Source: Erinaceus europaeus
Taxonomy: Eukaryota > Chordata > Mammalia > Eulipotyphla > Erinaceidae
Direction: 5' to 3'
Assembly: GCF_950295315.1 (NCBI RefSeq)
Contig: NC_080171.1
Location: forward strand, 97,797,445-97,861,444
DNA: 64,000 nt
Part shown: positions 16,227-27,074 of the stretch, piece after piece
Position numbering within the stretch: the stretch's first letter is position 1
Layout of the letters: each line of letters opens with the position of its first letter
Translations under genes and position numbers: made by a program
The notes under the pieces: model-generated
Databases searched by the model: none
Seen by the model: only the letters and a program-made list of their open reading frames with translations
Told to the model about the DNA's origin: nothing

Positions 16227-16782
16227 TTGGACCATGTTTTAATATTCTCTGGAACTAGTAGTAAGTAGAGAACTTTCTGATCCCAGTTTAGGAATTGGTT
16301 CCAATTTAATTTACTTCATTTTAGTGATTGAAAACTAAGGGGTAGAATTCGTCAATTTACATTATTTTGAAATTATATGTCTCTTGAGGGAAAATGTTAG
16401 AAAAACAGTATGCATATAATTTTTTTTAGCGAGTGACCACTGTTCACAGCTTGGTATAAGGTAGTTTAAGTTAATATAGCATGGAAAGACTTAGATTGAC
16501 TTTTATTTTTCTTAAAGATAGGACTTATGTTTTTCAAGCTGCCAAGTTCTTTAACATTTCACTGTATCATAGAACAATAATAATTCATAGGTTTTTAAAG
16601 TTATAGACTAAGAATCTGAAAAAAAAAAGCTCCAAATCTCCAGGAAATATATAAGTGCAAACAATTTATATATGATTTCAGGAAATCATAGGCTTTCTAT
16701 GCTAAGTGGGATTAGGTTAAGAATTCTTCATTTATAATTCAAGGATAATGTATTTATGTGTATTAATGCTACTAATTGTGGC

Positions 16783-17390
16783 TGCCGGTTGGTGGCACAC
16801 TTTGTTAAGCGTACAAATCACCATGCGTAAGGACTGGGGTTTGAGCCCCAGCTCCTGACCTTCAGGGAGGATGCTTCATGAATGATGAGGCAGGTCTGCA
16901 GGTGTCTATTTTTCTCTCCCTTTCTGTCTCCCCTTCAATCTCAGTTTTTCTCTGTCCTGCCAAATAAAAATAAAGTAGAAATTTAAAAAAACAGGGAGTT
17001 GGGTGGTAGCACAGCAGGTTAACTGCAGGTGTCGCAAAGTGCAAGGACCAGTATAAGGATCCCAGTTCGAGTCCCCAGCTTCCCACCTGCAGGGGAGTCG
17101 CTTCACAAGTAGTGAAGCAGGTCTACAGGTGTCTATCTTTCTCTCCCCCTCTCTGTCTTCCCCATCTCTCCATTTCTCTCTGTCCTATCCAACAACAACA
17201 ACAATAATAATAATAACTACAACACTAAAACAAGGGCAACAAAAGGGAATAAATAAATAAATAAATAAATAAATATTAAGGAAAAAAGAAGGAAAGAAAA
17301 ATGGAAAGAATGGCTGCCAGAAGCTGTGGATTTATAGTGCTGGTATTGAGTTCTAACAATAACCCTGATGGCAATAAAAAACAAAACAAA
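16783..17390 (+). mobile_element. Extended SINE (family C type), split by a nested SINE
   Basis: The head and core lie at 16783-16993 (B-box GGGGTTTGAGCCCC). The 3' module lies at about 17310-17376 (TGGCTGCCAGAAGCTGTGG, then AATAACCCTGATGGCAATAA). The SINE A at 16994-17274 separates them. Tail order and orientation agree with unbroken extended copies at 49592 and 44975. Confidence 0.75.
16994..17274 (+). mobile_element. SINE family A, nested
   Basis: Head GGGAGTTGGGTGGTAGCACA, B-box GATCCCAGTTCGAGTCCCC, AACAACAACAATAATAAT segment and an AATAAATAAATAAATA tail. It is inserted in the tail of the older SINE that starts at 16783. Confidence 0.92.
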
Positions 17391-17799
17391 ACTAATTAAT
17401 AGATGTTCATTTCTACTGTGTGTCCTGCAGTTTTACATGCCAAAGGCTACCATAAATATAACAGGATCATCACACGTAATTTTAAATTTCTTAAATATGA
17501 TGTATTTTCAAAGCTGGTGAGCAGGATTTATTTTTTTCTCTAGTGAGAAAAAAATAAGAAAGTCCAAATGCCACTCTGCCATAAAGGCTTATATGATTTC
17601 TGCTTCCAGATGACAACACTCCCTCCTTGGAACTTGGGAACCACTTAATCATTTCCTTGTGATACTTTGTATAGGCTGGTTTTTGTTTGTTTTTCTTTTT
17701 TGAGAGAATTTGTGTGTGTGTACTTATGCTTGTGTGCATGCCATATGCACATCTTGTTCATTTCATTGCCCTTAGAGAGCACTTAGAAATTTTTCAACT

Positions 17800-18105
17800 G
17801 GGGAGTTGGGCTATAGCGCAGCGGGTTAAGCGCAGGTGGCGCAAAGCACAAGGAACGGCATAAGGATCCCGGTTCAAACCCCGGCACCCCACCTGCAGGG
17901 GAGTCACTTCACAGGCGGTGAAGCAGGTCTGCAGGTGTCTATCTTTCTCTCCTCCTCTCTGTCTTGCCCTCCTCTCTCCATTTCTCTCTGTCCTATCCAA
18001 CAACGACAACAACAATAATAACTATAACAATAAAACAACAAGGGCAACAAAATGGAATAAATAAATTAAATAAATATTTAAAAAATAAAAAAAATTTAAA
18101 AAAAA
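17800..18105 (+). mobile_element. SINE family A
   Basis: A full-length sense copy with a well-kept head (TATAGCGCAGCGGGTTAAGC) and B-box (GATCCCGGTTCAAACCCC). The flanks AGAAATTTTTCAACT (17785-17799) and AGAAGTTTTTGAACT (18106-18120) differ at two bases and form the likely target-site duplication. Confidence 0.92.
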
Positions 18106-18493
18106 AGAAGTTTTTGAACTTCTTAATCTTTTAGTAAACATTTGTTTAATAAATGGGAAACCCTAGGGGAAATAGGAGGTATTTATTATTAGAAATTAAT
18201 ATGTAATGCATTTATATTTACATAGTAGGTGATAGAACACACCCTATAATGGATAAACCTTATATTGGAAATGGTAAAAGGTGGGTGGGGTGAGTAGTTA
18301 AGTGCTATGATTTTTTTTATACTTGACCATTCACTATTTCAGAATTCTAACTGCCCTATCTAACTACCACTGCCATTTCACAAGTTTTCATTTAATCCTA
18401 ACCACTACATAATGCCGTTGGCAATTGCAAATGAGGTGGAAATTCAGATGAGTTAATGTCTGGGTGTGATAATATAAAATACCAGATTCCTAA

Positions 18494-18751
<258 letters not shown>

Positions 18752-19169
18752 TGAATTTTATTCATATAAACTGCTCTGTTGTTCTTAGATTCTTTAATTT
18801 GACTTAATTTTACAAATAATTCACTTCATGGTGCCTATGCTATCAAGCCTCTTGTCTGTGATAGGTAGTGTTATTTGCAATCAGTTTGGTGACTGAAGAA
18901 ATGGATACGACTAGTTTTTCTACTAATGATATAAGATTATGTAGCCTTTCAATTCTCATAGTAAACAGCATTTCTAAGGATGCCTTTCAGTATGTAGCTA
19001 TTTTAACAATGGTTCGTTTTCTAAGAATATTTGATGTTATGTTTCTTGTGTGTTGTAAGAAAATACTTGTAGATTCTGATATTCATAGAAAAGGAGAATT
19101 TTAATTAATATTGGTTACCACAAAATCCCAAACTTTTGTTTTTCCAAATCAAGTCAGAAAGCTTATGAG

Positions 19170-19350
19170 GGAGCCAAGTTGTGGCACACCCAGTAGAGTG
19201 CATACTTAACATGCATGAGGACCCAGGTTTAAGCCCCCAGTCCCCACCTGCAGGGGAGAAACTTCATGAGTGATGGAGCAGAAATGTAAGTTTCTCAGTT
19301 TCCCTTCCTCTCCCTTTTCCTCTCTCTCCCTCTCTACTTCTAGCTCTATA
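19170..19350 (+). mobile_element. SINE family C
   Basis: Head GTTGTGGCACACCCAGTAGA, B-box GACCCAGGTTTAAGCCCC, core CACCTGCAGGGGAGAAACTT, then a CT-rich block. Its tail has become the GAAA microsatellite that follows. Confidence 0.85.

Positions 19351-19351
<1 letters not shown>

Positions 19352-19404
<53 letters not shown>
19352..19404 (+). repeat. (GAAA)n microsatellite
   Basis: About 13 tandem GAAA units, followed by impure GAAA/GAGA to about 19438. It grew from the A-rich tail of the adjoining SINE and is likely polymorphic. Confidence 0.95.
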
Positions 19405-20449
19405 ATGAGGAAAGAGAGGAAGAAAGAAAGAGAGAAAGCCTATCAGTTTCTCCTGTAAGGAGGAGAACTTTTCTTTGCCAAGTTTCAGAGGAGTTAGATA
19501 ATAAATGATATATAATATGTTTGACCTAGCCAGTGACATAGCAAAGGAATCTTCAAGTTCCTAGTAGTCACTGCCTTTGCAGAGGTGGCTCTTTAGTATT
19601 GCTAAAGCTTGAACCACTCTTCAGCATTGGAAAGTGCTTTTTTTCCCTTCTTTTCTTTGGAATTTGACAAAAGTGACAATTATCACCCTATGTTTATAAT
19701 ATAAAAGAAAACAAGTCAGCTTCTCACATGGAAAACAAAGCATCTGTAAGTTTTCATGCTAGCACTCTTCCTTAAAGCCAAATAAGGAAATATATGCCAC
19801 CAATTTTCATTATACTACCATTCTCTTAGTTCAAAAGCATCTTTTCTCACTTTGGGTTCTTTTCTTCTATACTGAATTACTCATTAGATCTCACCAGAGC
19901 TTCATTTTCAAGATTTCTCATCCTAGCTTTCTCCTTCCGCCCTTGCTTGCATTGCTCAGTCCATGCTTATCGTCATATAGCTGAACCAGCACAACATAGT
20001 ACCTTACTACTAGCCATCTCTGGTCAGATTTCCTTGTAGTTCATCCTCTGTGTCCTTTGCTTTTATAGCATTCTGAGGAGGATGCCCTAGTTGCTTTGCT
20101 TCACTACCACAGTAGTTTCTCAATGCTCGATTATGTATGTGCTTTAACACCTGGAATTTATCACCTACTATTAAACATGGCATTTAAAAAACTTATATGA
20201 TTTGTCCTTATCTGCATTGCAATTTTGTTATTGTTAAGGTTTTGACATTTTTTCCATTTATACAATACAAAGCAAACATTTCCCATATAATACAATATCT
20301 CATTTTATATAATAGTTTAATGGCTAAAGTCTATCAGATAATTTACTTAGCTATTCCTCCATTTTTGAGCATTCAAGTTGTCTCTATAATATCCACTATA
20401 ACTCCTTGCCTCCTGTCTTCTTCCACAAGTATACCTCTATACTGAGGTT

Positions 20450-20540
20450 CCAGAAGTAAACAAAATAGATTGAAATACTTGACACACTTGACCTTACATT
20501 CTATTTGGGGAAACAGATAATAACCTAGCAGATAAATTTG
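20450..20540 (+). repeat. Ancient interspersed repeat fragment
   Basis: The segment GACCTTACATTCTATTTGGGG with AACAGATAATAACC resembles an old mammal-wide repeat, also seen at about 40020 and 35705. I cannot name the family with certainty. Confidence 0.35.
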
Positions 20541-21220
20541 CTATAATATTTCATTCAGTAGTATAATAGAATGGGAAATGTTTTGAACAAAAATAAAGCA
20601 AAACAAGGAAAGAACAAATGGTGGAAGAAATACTATTTTCAATAGATTCTTTTGAAAACTAGTATTCCAATGAATATTTTTATGCTTTGAACACTTTGAC
20701 CTTTAGAGTTATACTTTAAGGATTATTTAATTACTTGAAATGGAATTATTCGATCAATGTCTGAACAATTTCAATACTCATAATCAATTAATCTTCCCTA
20801 TGTTTAATTCAATGTGAATTATGTTTATCTGTTCTTTTGGCTAAAACCTTCTCCCCCATGCCTAACCCCCATTCTTCAACCCACCCCTGTTTGTTCACTG
20901 ACTGCAAATTCTTTCTCCCTACGCTTTTCCAAGTTGGTCACCAGCTATTGTCATCTGTGAGAATGTCTGGCATGGGACTTGGAATGTAGCTGGAAGTCAT
21001 GCTTATTGATTTGGTGAGATCTTGCTATCTTTCCAGGCCTGACCTAGAAAGCTCACTTCATTCACTCCACTAAACTGTCCTTACCTTTCTTCCACACTGA
21101 TTTTACTTCTATACAAATTTCTATGCCAACTTTTACATAGTCTGCCTTTTTTTGTAGCTTTCCCACACATTTTCTCTCTTTAGTTTTGCTTTCCAGGTGT
21201 CATGCATGTGTGATTTTGTT

Positions 21221-21379
21221 TTAATCTTTTATTAGTAATTTACAAAATCATAAGGTTATGGGGGAGTCTAAATGCACACTGCTCCCACCATCAGATGTTT
21301 GTGTTCCATGTCCCTCCAGTGGAAATTGCAATAGTTTTTCCAAGGTCACAGATATGGATTGACTTTATCAATCTTTATC

Positions 21380-21418
<39 letters not shown>

Positions 21419-21782
21419 CTACATATATATGTGAGCCCATTTTTTCACTTCCCACATCACACCTATTACTGTTTCCAAGTTTCCTTCATTTCCCCTCTTC
21501 TCTCAAATATGCGAGACAGCATTCCATCCTTTTCAGTGATGGTATAAAAACAGAAATTCCTGGCCACAAGCATTTTGGGTCTCAGTGGAATTGGGGTCCA
21601 GAGCTCTTTGGTCATCTTCCTCCATCATCATTTTCTCTCCTCTCTGGGGTTAGGGGGTGCTGAAGGAAGGAGTTCTGGCTTCTGTATTTGCTTCTCCTCT
21701 GGACATGGACTTTGGTAGGTTGATTCATACCCCCAGCCCATTTCTCTCTTTCCCTAGTAGGGTAGGACTCTGGAGAATTTCA
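21221..21782 (-). mobile_element. Old L1 3'UTR copy (diverged)
   Basis: The antisense 3' end is TTTATTAGTAATTTACAAAATC. Matches to the long-3'UTR L1 follow: TTCTGGCTTCTGTATTTGCTTC, then GGACATGGACTTTGGTAGG and TCTCTTTCCCTAGTAGGG. It is interrupted by a TCTA microsatellite at 21377-21419. Confidence 0.65.
21377..21419 (+). repeat. (CTAT)n microsatellite
   Basis: About ten tandem CTAT units, bordered by impure TCTC. Confidence 0.95.
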
Positions 21783-21841
21783 CCATTCTAGCCAACATGT
21801 GTAGCCAGTAAGACCATTTTCAGGTAGTATGACCACAGTAT

Positions 21842-22110
21842 TGGGGCACCCATGTGGTATGCACCTGAATCAAGCACATATCAAGATGGGCACCCTACCA
21901 AGCAATGACAAAATCATGTGTGTTTACATTTCCTATGATCCCTGAGTTCAAGCCCCATCACAAGCCATGGGGCCCTGAGTTCAAGCCCCAGCACAGCACA
22001 GGAGTTTCATGGCTGCATAGAGGAACTCCATAGATGGTGGAGTGGTGCTGTAATCTTTCTCCCTTCTTACACTTTTTCTCTCTAAAGTAGACGAATGAAA
22101 CAGTTGGGCT
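21842..22110 (+). mobile_element. Old tRNA-derived SINE with duplicated B-box segment
   Basis: CCCTGAGTTCAAGCCCCA occurs twice (about 21941-21958 and 21971-21988), followed by TAGATGGTGGAGTGGTGCTG and a CT-rich end. This is a diverged SINE with a local tandem duplication. Confidence 0.55.
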
Positions 22111-22221
22111 GGGAGACCCTGGTGCCACATTTATAATTTTCTAAGAAAGATACTAAAAGTACTTTAGACAGAAAGGAATTCTTCCTAATGTAATTATTAT
22201 CCTCACATCTGATGCCTACCC

Positions 22222-22425
22222 ATTCTTTTGTATAAGATTTATTTATTATTTTGTTTTAAAAATATTTATTGATTTGTGTGGGGTGTGTGTGTGACAGAGC
22301 GAGAGAGAGAGATACCTGAGCACTTCTCAACTCTGGTATGTGGTGCTGGAGGTTAAACCTGTAATGTTCGGGACCTGTGGCATATAAGTCTGTACAGTAC
22401 TACTGTGAATCCACCTAGTTCACTT
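22222..22425 (-). mobile_element. Old SINE family E
   Basis: An antisense copy with an AT-rich tail, a GAGAGAGAGA block, TACCTGAGCACTTCTCAAC and TGGTGCTGGAGGTTAAACC. Confidence 0.6.
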
Positions 22426-23747
22426 TCCCATTTTGTCAACATCTGTGTTTTTATTTTTAAACATAACTGCATTATATGAACCTGGATGAGCTCTACTTTT
22501 CTTCTGAGAAGAGAAAGTATGTTAATAAGTCATAATGAGCAGAGCCAGAATATGAAGGAGGAAAGGTGTAGAGAAGATTTACTTCTTCTGCAGAGACTGC
22601 TGTTGGTATGTTGTGATGCTGATGGGAAATAGGCCTGTGACTGATTCACTGCTGCACAGTGACCTGAGGCAGACTTCTGTAGAGTGTGGTAAAACCTGAA
22701 GGAATGGAACTTAGGAGAAATAATAGACATTTCCTACCAGATGTACTTCTAAGTGTATACAAATATAAGAAAAATATAACATCAGTTTTCTCTTGAGCCT
22801 TTAAGTAAATGCAGATACTGAACTTTGGTTCTATCTATTCTCGTACTGCCTCTTAGCAAACCTGCACTGAGAAAGCAGGGAGTTCCTCCTCTAGGCAAAA
22901 CCTTCATTCAGATACATGATTCTCTTGTTCTTGCTTTTTGTAAGGCCATACTCACATTTTCTTGGTAATTGAATAAGATGTGACATTTACTACTGCAAAG
23001 ACATGTAAGAATAAAATTGTGTTGGTTCTTCTGTCTTCTAATAGAAAAGTTGACATAGCAAAGATATCTGGAATCTCTCTTGCTCCATAAATCATTTTTC
23101 TCTATGTTTACTAAAAGCATACCTAGACAAAACTGATACGCAAACCAGATTTATTTTTGCTTTCCCATACATGTTTCTGTACTTTCCTCCTTTCTTGAGT
23201 CCTTATTTTCTAAAGAAATGCTGTCTTTCACAGACCCAAGTGTATCCCCCATCTTGGTGCTGAATGCAATGTCTTACGCTAAGAGTATCACTGAGTGGAG
23301 TGGTTGGATGAGAGGCAGTAAGGATTATTGCAAACAGGTGCATGTCTAAGGATACAACTGTCACTAGAATGTGGGTCTAGTATGACTGACTTGCTCATCA
23401 TCTGATTTTTCCTAAAAGATCAGAAACCTGGATTTTTATCAGCAAGTTTTTGTTATGTCATCCCAGCAAGCATCTCTAAGCCAATTAAATACCTGTAGAT
23501 TTGACAATTTATGATATCTGTTATAGACCTTTTTACCTTTCTTACTCATCTACGCACTCATCACAGTGTGCCACTTTGAAGTGCCCCTGGGTCAGTGCCA
23601 TGTTTTTCTTTTCAGATAATACATGACACCTGTAAAAATGCTAATTACTGTTGGGAAGGAGGTGTGTTTCCCTGTGTTCCATTACTTACTCCCCTAGCCA
23701 AACCACCATCAAATTCTGTTGATTTTAACCCCTCAACAGAAATTGAA

Positions 23748-23897
23748 TGTTGGGGTTGCGAGATAGGTTACCTGATGAAGTACACATTTTACCATGCACA
23801 AGGACTCAGGTTCAAACCCTGGCACTACAGGAGCACTCCATCAACAGCACCAGAGAAACCTCTGTGAATGGTGTGTCTCCATCTAAAATTAAAAGAA
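23748..23897 (+). mobile_element. Old tRNA-derived SINE
   Basis: GTTGCGAGATAGGTTACCTG head and CTCAGGTTCAAACCCTGGC B-box. Its A-rich end served as the target of the next SINE B. Confidence 0.65.
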
Positions 23898-24113
23898 GGG
23901 GCCGGGTGGTGGCACACCTGGTTAATTGCTCACATAACAGTGCAAGGACCCGGGTTCCAGTCCCCGGCCCCCCAGCTGCAGGAGGAAAGCTTTGCAAGTG
24001 GTGAAGCAGGGCTGCAGGTGTCTCTCTGTCTCTCTCCCTATCACCCAGATTCCCTCTTGATTTCTGGCTGTCTCTATCCAAATAAATAAATAAATACAAT
24101 TAAAAAAAATTTT
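23898..24113 (+). mobile_element. SINE family B with 11-bp TSD
   Basis: A well-conserved sense copy: GGGGCCGGGTGGTGGCACAC head, GACCCGGGTTCCAGTCCCC B-box, TAAATAAATAAATAC tail. AATTAAAAGAA is repeated at 23887-23897 and 24114-24124. Confidence 0.93.
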
Positions 24114-24333
24114 AATTAAAAGAAAGAAAAAGTCAGCTTGAGTAGTGGAGTTAGGCATGTATGAAGCTGGGGGTAGGGAAATAACATTTTAAACTTTAAA
24201 AACTATTAAAATTAATGTTTCAGGTCTTATAACCTGAGATGTCTTGATCGGATTTAGAACTAGTGCTCCCTTGACTTAACCTTTAGTATTTAGACATAGC
24301 TCATATACTTAACCTGCTATGTTACTGACATTG

Positions 24334-24498
24334 TTTTTTTTTTTTATGTTGTTTGTTTTTGTTTTTGTTTTTAATGAGAAAGATAGGATAGAAAGAAAGA
24401 ACCAGACATCAATCTTGCACATGTGCTGCTGGGGATTGAACTCGGGACCTCAAGCTTGAGAATCTAATGTGTTATCCACTACACTAGCTCATGGGTCA
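24334..24498 (-). mobile_element. SINE family G
   Basis: Antisense: T-rich tail, GAACCAGACATCAATCTTGC, GATTGAACTCGGGACCTC, then GTTATCCACTACACTAGC as the reverse head. Confidence 0.85.
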
Positions 24499-24781
24499 CA
24501 CATTATTTTCACTAGAAGAATTTCATAGGATATGTACATTTATAACTGCCCATAAATTCTGTCCTTTCTGAGTATAGGCTACTGCAATTGACCACTGAGA
24601 TTCTTTGGAAGAAAGTATTAGAAAATTATTAGGGAAAAGTATTTTTCCAGTTACTGAAAGATCTAATTTAAAGTAAAATCTGACAAATGATTCTTTTCAG
24701 GCTTCTTTAAATATTAATAACAAAACCTAAATGACATTAATGTTACTTGAAGTTAATTGTTTTCTTAAAAGATTTATTTAA

Positions 24782-24985
24782 GTACTAGGAAATAGCTACT
24801 CTAGTGGAGTACACACTTTGCCAAGTGCAAGGTCTCGGTTTTATGCCTTTACCACGCATGACAGGTACTCTGGTGCCTCTCCTCTCTTGATCTCTCTTCC
24901 TTCCTTTTCCTCACTGTCTCTCTCTACCTTAAATTTTATAGACTGCTGGGGATGGTAGAATTATGCAGGCACAAGCCCCTCTCCT
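24782..24985 (+). mobile_element. Old SINE with 3' module
   Basis: A tRNA-like head (AAATAGCTACTCTAGTGGAG), a degraded B-box and a CT-rich block. The 3' module remnant (GGATGGTAGAATTATGCAGG) matches the extended SINEs. Confidence 0.6.
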
Positions 24986-24987
24986 CA

Positions 24988-25325
24988 AATTATTTATATT
25001 TATGAGAGAGAGGTCACAGTACTACTCAACTTTGCCATATGGTGGTGCTGGGGGTTGATTTTTTTTTTTTTAATTATCTTTATCTGTTGGATAGAGACAG
25101 CCAGAAATTGAGAGGGAAGGGAGTGATAGAGAGGGAGAGAGACAGAGAGTCGCCGACAGCACTATTTCACTACTTGTGAAGCTCTCCTGCGGGGGGCCAG
25201 GGGTTCAAACCCGGGTCCTTGAGCACTTTAACCTGTGCGCTCATCAGGTGCGCCACACCACCTGGCCCCTGGGGGTTGATCTTTAGGGTCCTCAGGCATG
25301 GAAGTCCTGTGTGCTACCATTGTTA
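24988..25325 (-). mobile_element. SINE family E, split by a nested SINE B
   Basis: The left part is at 24988-25059 (CATATGGTGGTGCTGGGGG) and the right part at 25281-25325 (TCCTCAGGCATGGAAGTCC). They rejoin once the SINE at 25060-25268 and one copy of its duplication are removed. Confidence 0.75.
25060..25268 (-). mobile_element. SINE family B, nested, with 12-bp TSD
   Basis: A full antisense copy ending CACCACCTGGCCC. CTGGGGGTTGAT is repeated perfectly at 25048-25059 and 25269-25280. Confidence 0.93.
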
Positions 25326-25362
25326 ATTTCCTTTGTCTGCGATATAGATGGTTAAAAGAATT

Positions 25363-25570
25363 TGATTGAGCTGGCAAAATAACTCACTTGGATAGTGTGC
25401 TGCTTTGCCATGTGTTTGAACCATGTGCTAGCCTAGTCCTCACCTCTTTGAAGAAAGTGTCAGTGTTGTGATCTCTTTTGCTCTCTCTGCCTTGCTGCTT
25501 CTCTTTGTCTGTCTTTTATAAGTTGAATTTCTGACATTCTGCCACTCCCTCTCAGTAGAAATAAAAGTTT
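25363..25570 (+). mobile_element. SINE family F
   Basis: Head AAAATAACTCACTTGGATAG, then TGCTGCTTTGCCATGTG and a CT-rich 3' part with an AATAAAAG end. Confidence 0.65.
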
Positions 25571-25629
25571 TTCTTCCCCTACTCTCTCTTGTGAACAAAT
25601 CACAGTGACTTAATTACAAAAAAATCTAG

Positions 25630-25813
25630 GGGGCCAGGCGATGGCACACCTGGTTAGCACACATATTACAGTGCACAAAGACCCAGGTTCAAGCCTACGA
25701 GGAGAAAGTTTCATAAGTGGTGTCACCCTGTCTCTTTCTCTATCTCCCCCTTCCCTCTCAACTTTTCTATCTCCAATAATAAGTAAATGAGTCATAAAAA
25801 ATTCAAAAAGACA
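25630..25813 (+). mobile_element. SINE family B with 12-bp TSD
   Basis: Head GGGGCCAGGCGATGGCACAC, B-box GACCCAGGTTCAAGCC, with part of the core deleted. AAAAAAATCTAG is repeated at 25618-25629 and 25814-25825. Confidence 0.92.
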
Positions 25814-25844
25814 AAAAAAATCTAGTAACTTCAATACCTTTTTT

Positions 25845-26065
25845 ATTTACCTTTTCTCTTTTTCCTTACCCAATTCCTCATTAAGTCCAATTGCTTTTAC
25901 TTTTCAAATAGATCTTGAATCTTTTTATTTCTATTGTTCTCTCTTTATGCTAACTCACTGTCATTTTTCAATTTGATCATTGCAGCTGTCTTTTTAAATG
26001 TCTCTATATTACCATTCATGCCTTCCTCCAACTGTTTTCACTAATTGAGCTATCTCTTTGAAACT
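25845..26065 (+). mobile_element. Ancient L2 LINE, fragment 1
   Basis: A diverged match to the L2 consensus as I recall it: CAATTCCTCATTAAGTCCAA, ATCTTGAATCTTTTTATTTC, then TTTGATCATTGCAGCTGTC. It continues at 26265 and again at 29235 after later insertions. Confidence 0.5.
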
Positions 26066-26072
26066 TTAGTGT

Positions 26073-26262
26073 TGGGCTGAGAAGATAGCATAATGGTGAT
26101 GAAAAAGATTTTTGTGCCTGAGACTGAGATTCTAGGTTGTCACCAGCACCACCATAAACCAGAGCTGAGCCATGCTCTGCTGTGTCTCTGTCTCTCTCTC
26201 TCTCTCTTTCTTCCTTCTCCCCTCTCTCTATATACACATATACTTTATTTAAAAAAAAACTT
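26073..26262 (+). mobile_element. SINE family E, within L2
   Basis: Head GAGAAGATAGCATAATGGTG, CACCAGCACCACCATAAACC, AGAGCTGAGCCATGCTCTG, a TCTCTC block and an A-run. It separates two L2 fragments. Confidence 0.8.
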
Positions 26263-26264
26263 TA

Positions 26265-26462
26265 GTGTCTTTCTGTTATACTTAATATGTAATCCACAAA
26301 ATTCTTACTGGGTTCACAAAATCTGTATGACCTGACTCCTATCCATTCTTTAAGACTCATCACACACTTTCTGATTTTTACTGTATTACTATATCCTCTA
26401 GCCCTTTGAAATTTTGCAGTTCTTTTCTGTTTTAAGGTCATTTTTCAGTGATTTTTTTCCCT
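26265..26462 (+). mobile_element. Ancient L2 LINE, fragment 2
   Basis: TGTATGACCTGACTCCTATC, ACTCATCACACACTTTCTG, TTGCAGTTCTTTTCTGTTT follow the L2 order. It is cut off by the L1 that starts near 26465. Confidence 0.5.
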
Positions 26463-26603
26463 TTCTTTTTTTTTTTAATTTAGTTTTTATTTAAGAAAGG
26501 ATAAATTAACAAATCCATAGGGTAGGAGGGGTACAACTCCACACAGTTCCCACTACCCAATCTCCATATCCCATCCCCTCCCCTGATAGCTTTCCCATTC
26601 TCT

Positions 26604-26959
26604 TTTTTTTTTTTTTTCCTCCTCCAGGGTTATTGCTGGGCTCGGTGCCTGCACCATGAATCCACCGCTCCTGGAGGCCATTTTTTTCCCCCTTTTGTTG
26701 CCCTTGTTGTAGCTTCGTTGTGGTTATTATTATTGCCCTTGTTGATGCAATTCATTGTTGGATAGGACAGAGAGAAATGGAGAGAGGGGGGGAAGACAGA
26801 GAGGAGGAGAGAAAGATAGACACCTGCAGACCTGCTTCACCGCCTGTGAAGCGACTCCCCTGCAGGTGGGGAGCCGGGGGCTCGAACCGGGATCATTACG
26901 CCGGTTCCTGCGCTTTGCGCCACCTGCGCTTAACCCACTGCGCCACCGCCCGACCCCCA
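26604..26959 (-). mobile_element. Extended SINE A (with 3' module), young, 16-bp TSD
   Basis: From left to right, antisense: T-run; 3' module (GGTTATTGCTGGGCTCGGTG, CACCATGAATCCACCGCTCC); the TTTTGTTGCCCTTGTTG segment; core; reverse B-box GCTCGAACCGGGATC; head CTGCGCCACCGCCCGACCCC. A perfect 16-bp duplication, AGCTTTCCCATTCTCT, lies at 26588-26603 and 26960-26975. CpGs are still present in the head, which argues for recent insertion. Confidence 0.93.
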
Positions 26960-27074
26960 AGCTTTCCCATTCTCTATCCCTCTGGGAGCATGGACCCAGG
27001 GTCATTGTGGGTTGCAGAAGGTGGAAGGTCTGGCTTCTGTAATTGCTTCCCCGCTGAACATGGACATTGACTGG

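Noticed and set aside
16994..17070. tRNA gene (A- and B-box at SINE heads)
   Set aside because: The tRNA-like heads are followed by SINE bodies and A-tails, recur dozens of times and do not fold into a complete cloverleaf with normal arms as far as I can judge.
19352..19404. CRISPR-like direct repeats
   Set aside because: It is a simple GAAA microsatellite; no spacers, and the genome is mammalian.
26720..27070. Arg/Glu-rich frames (also near 9083, 41188, 54490)
   Set aside because: They translate antisense SINE A copies; the same peptides recur at each SINE.
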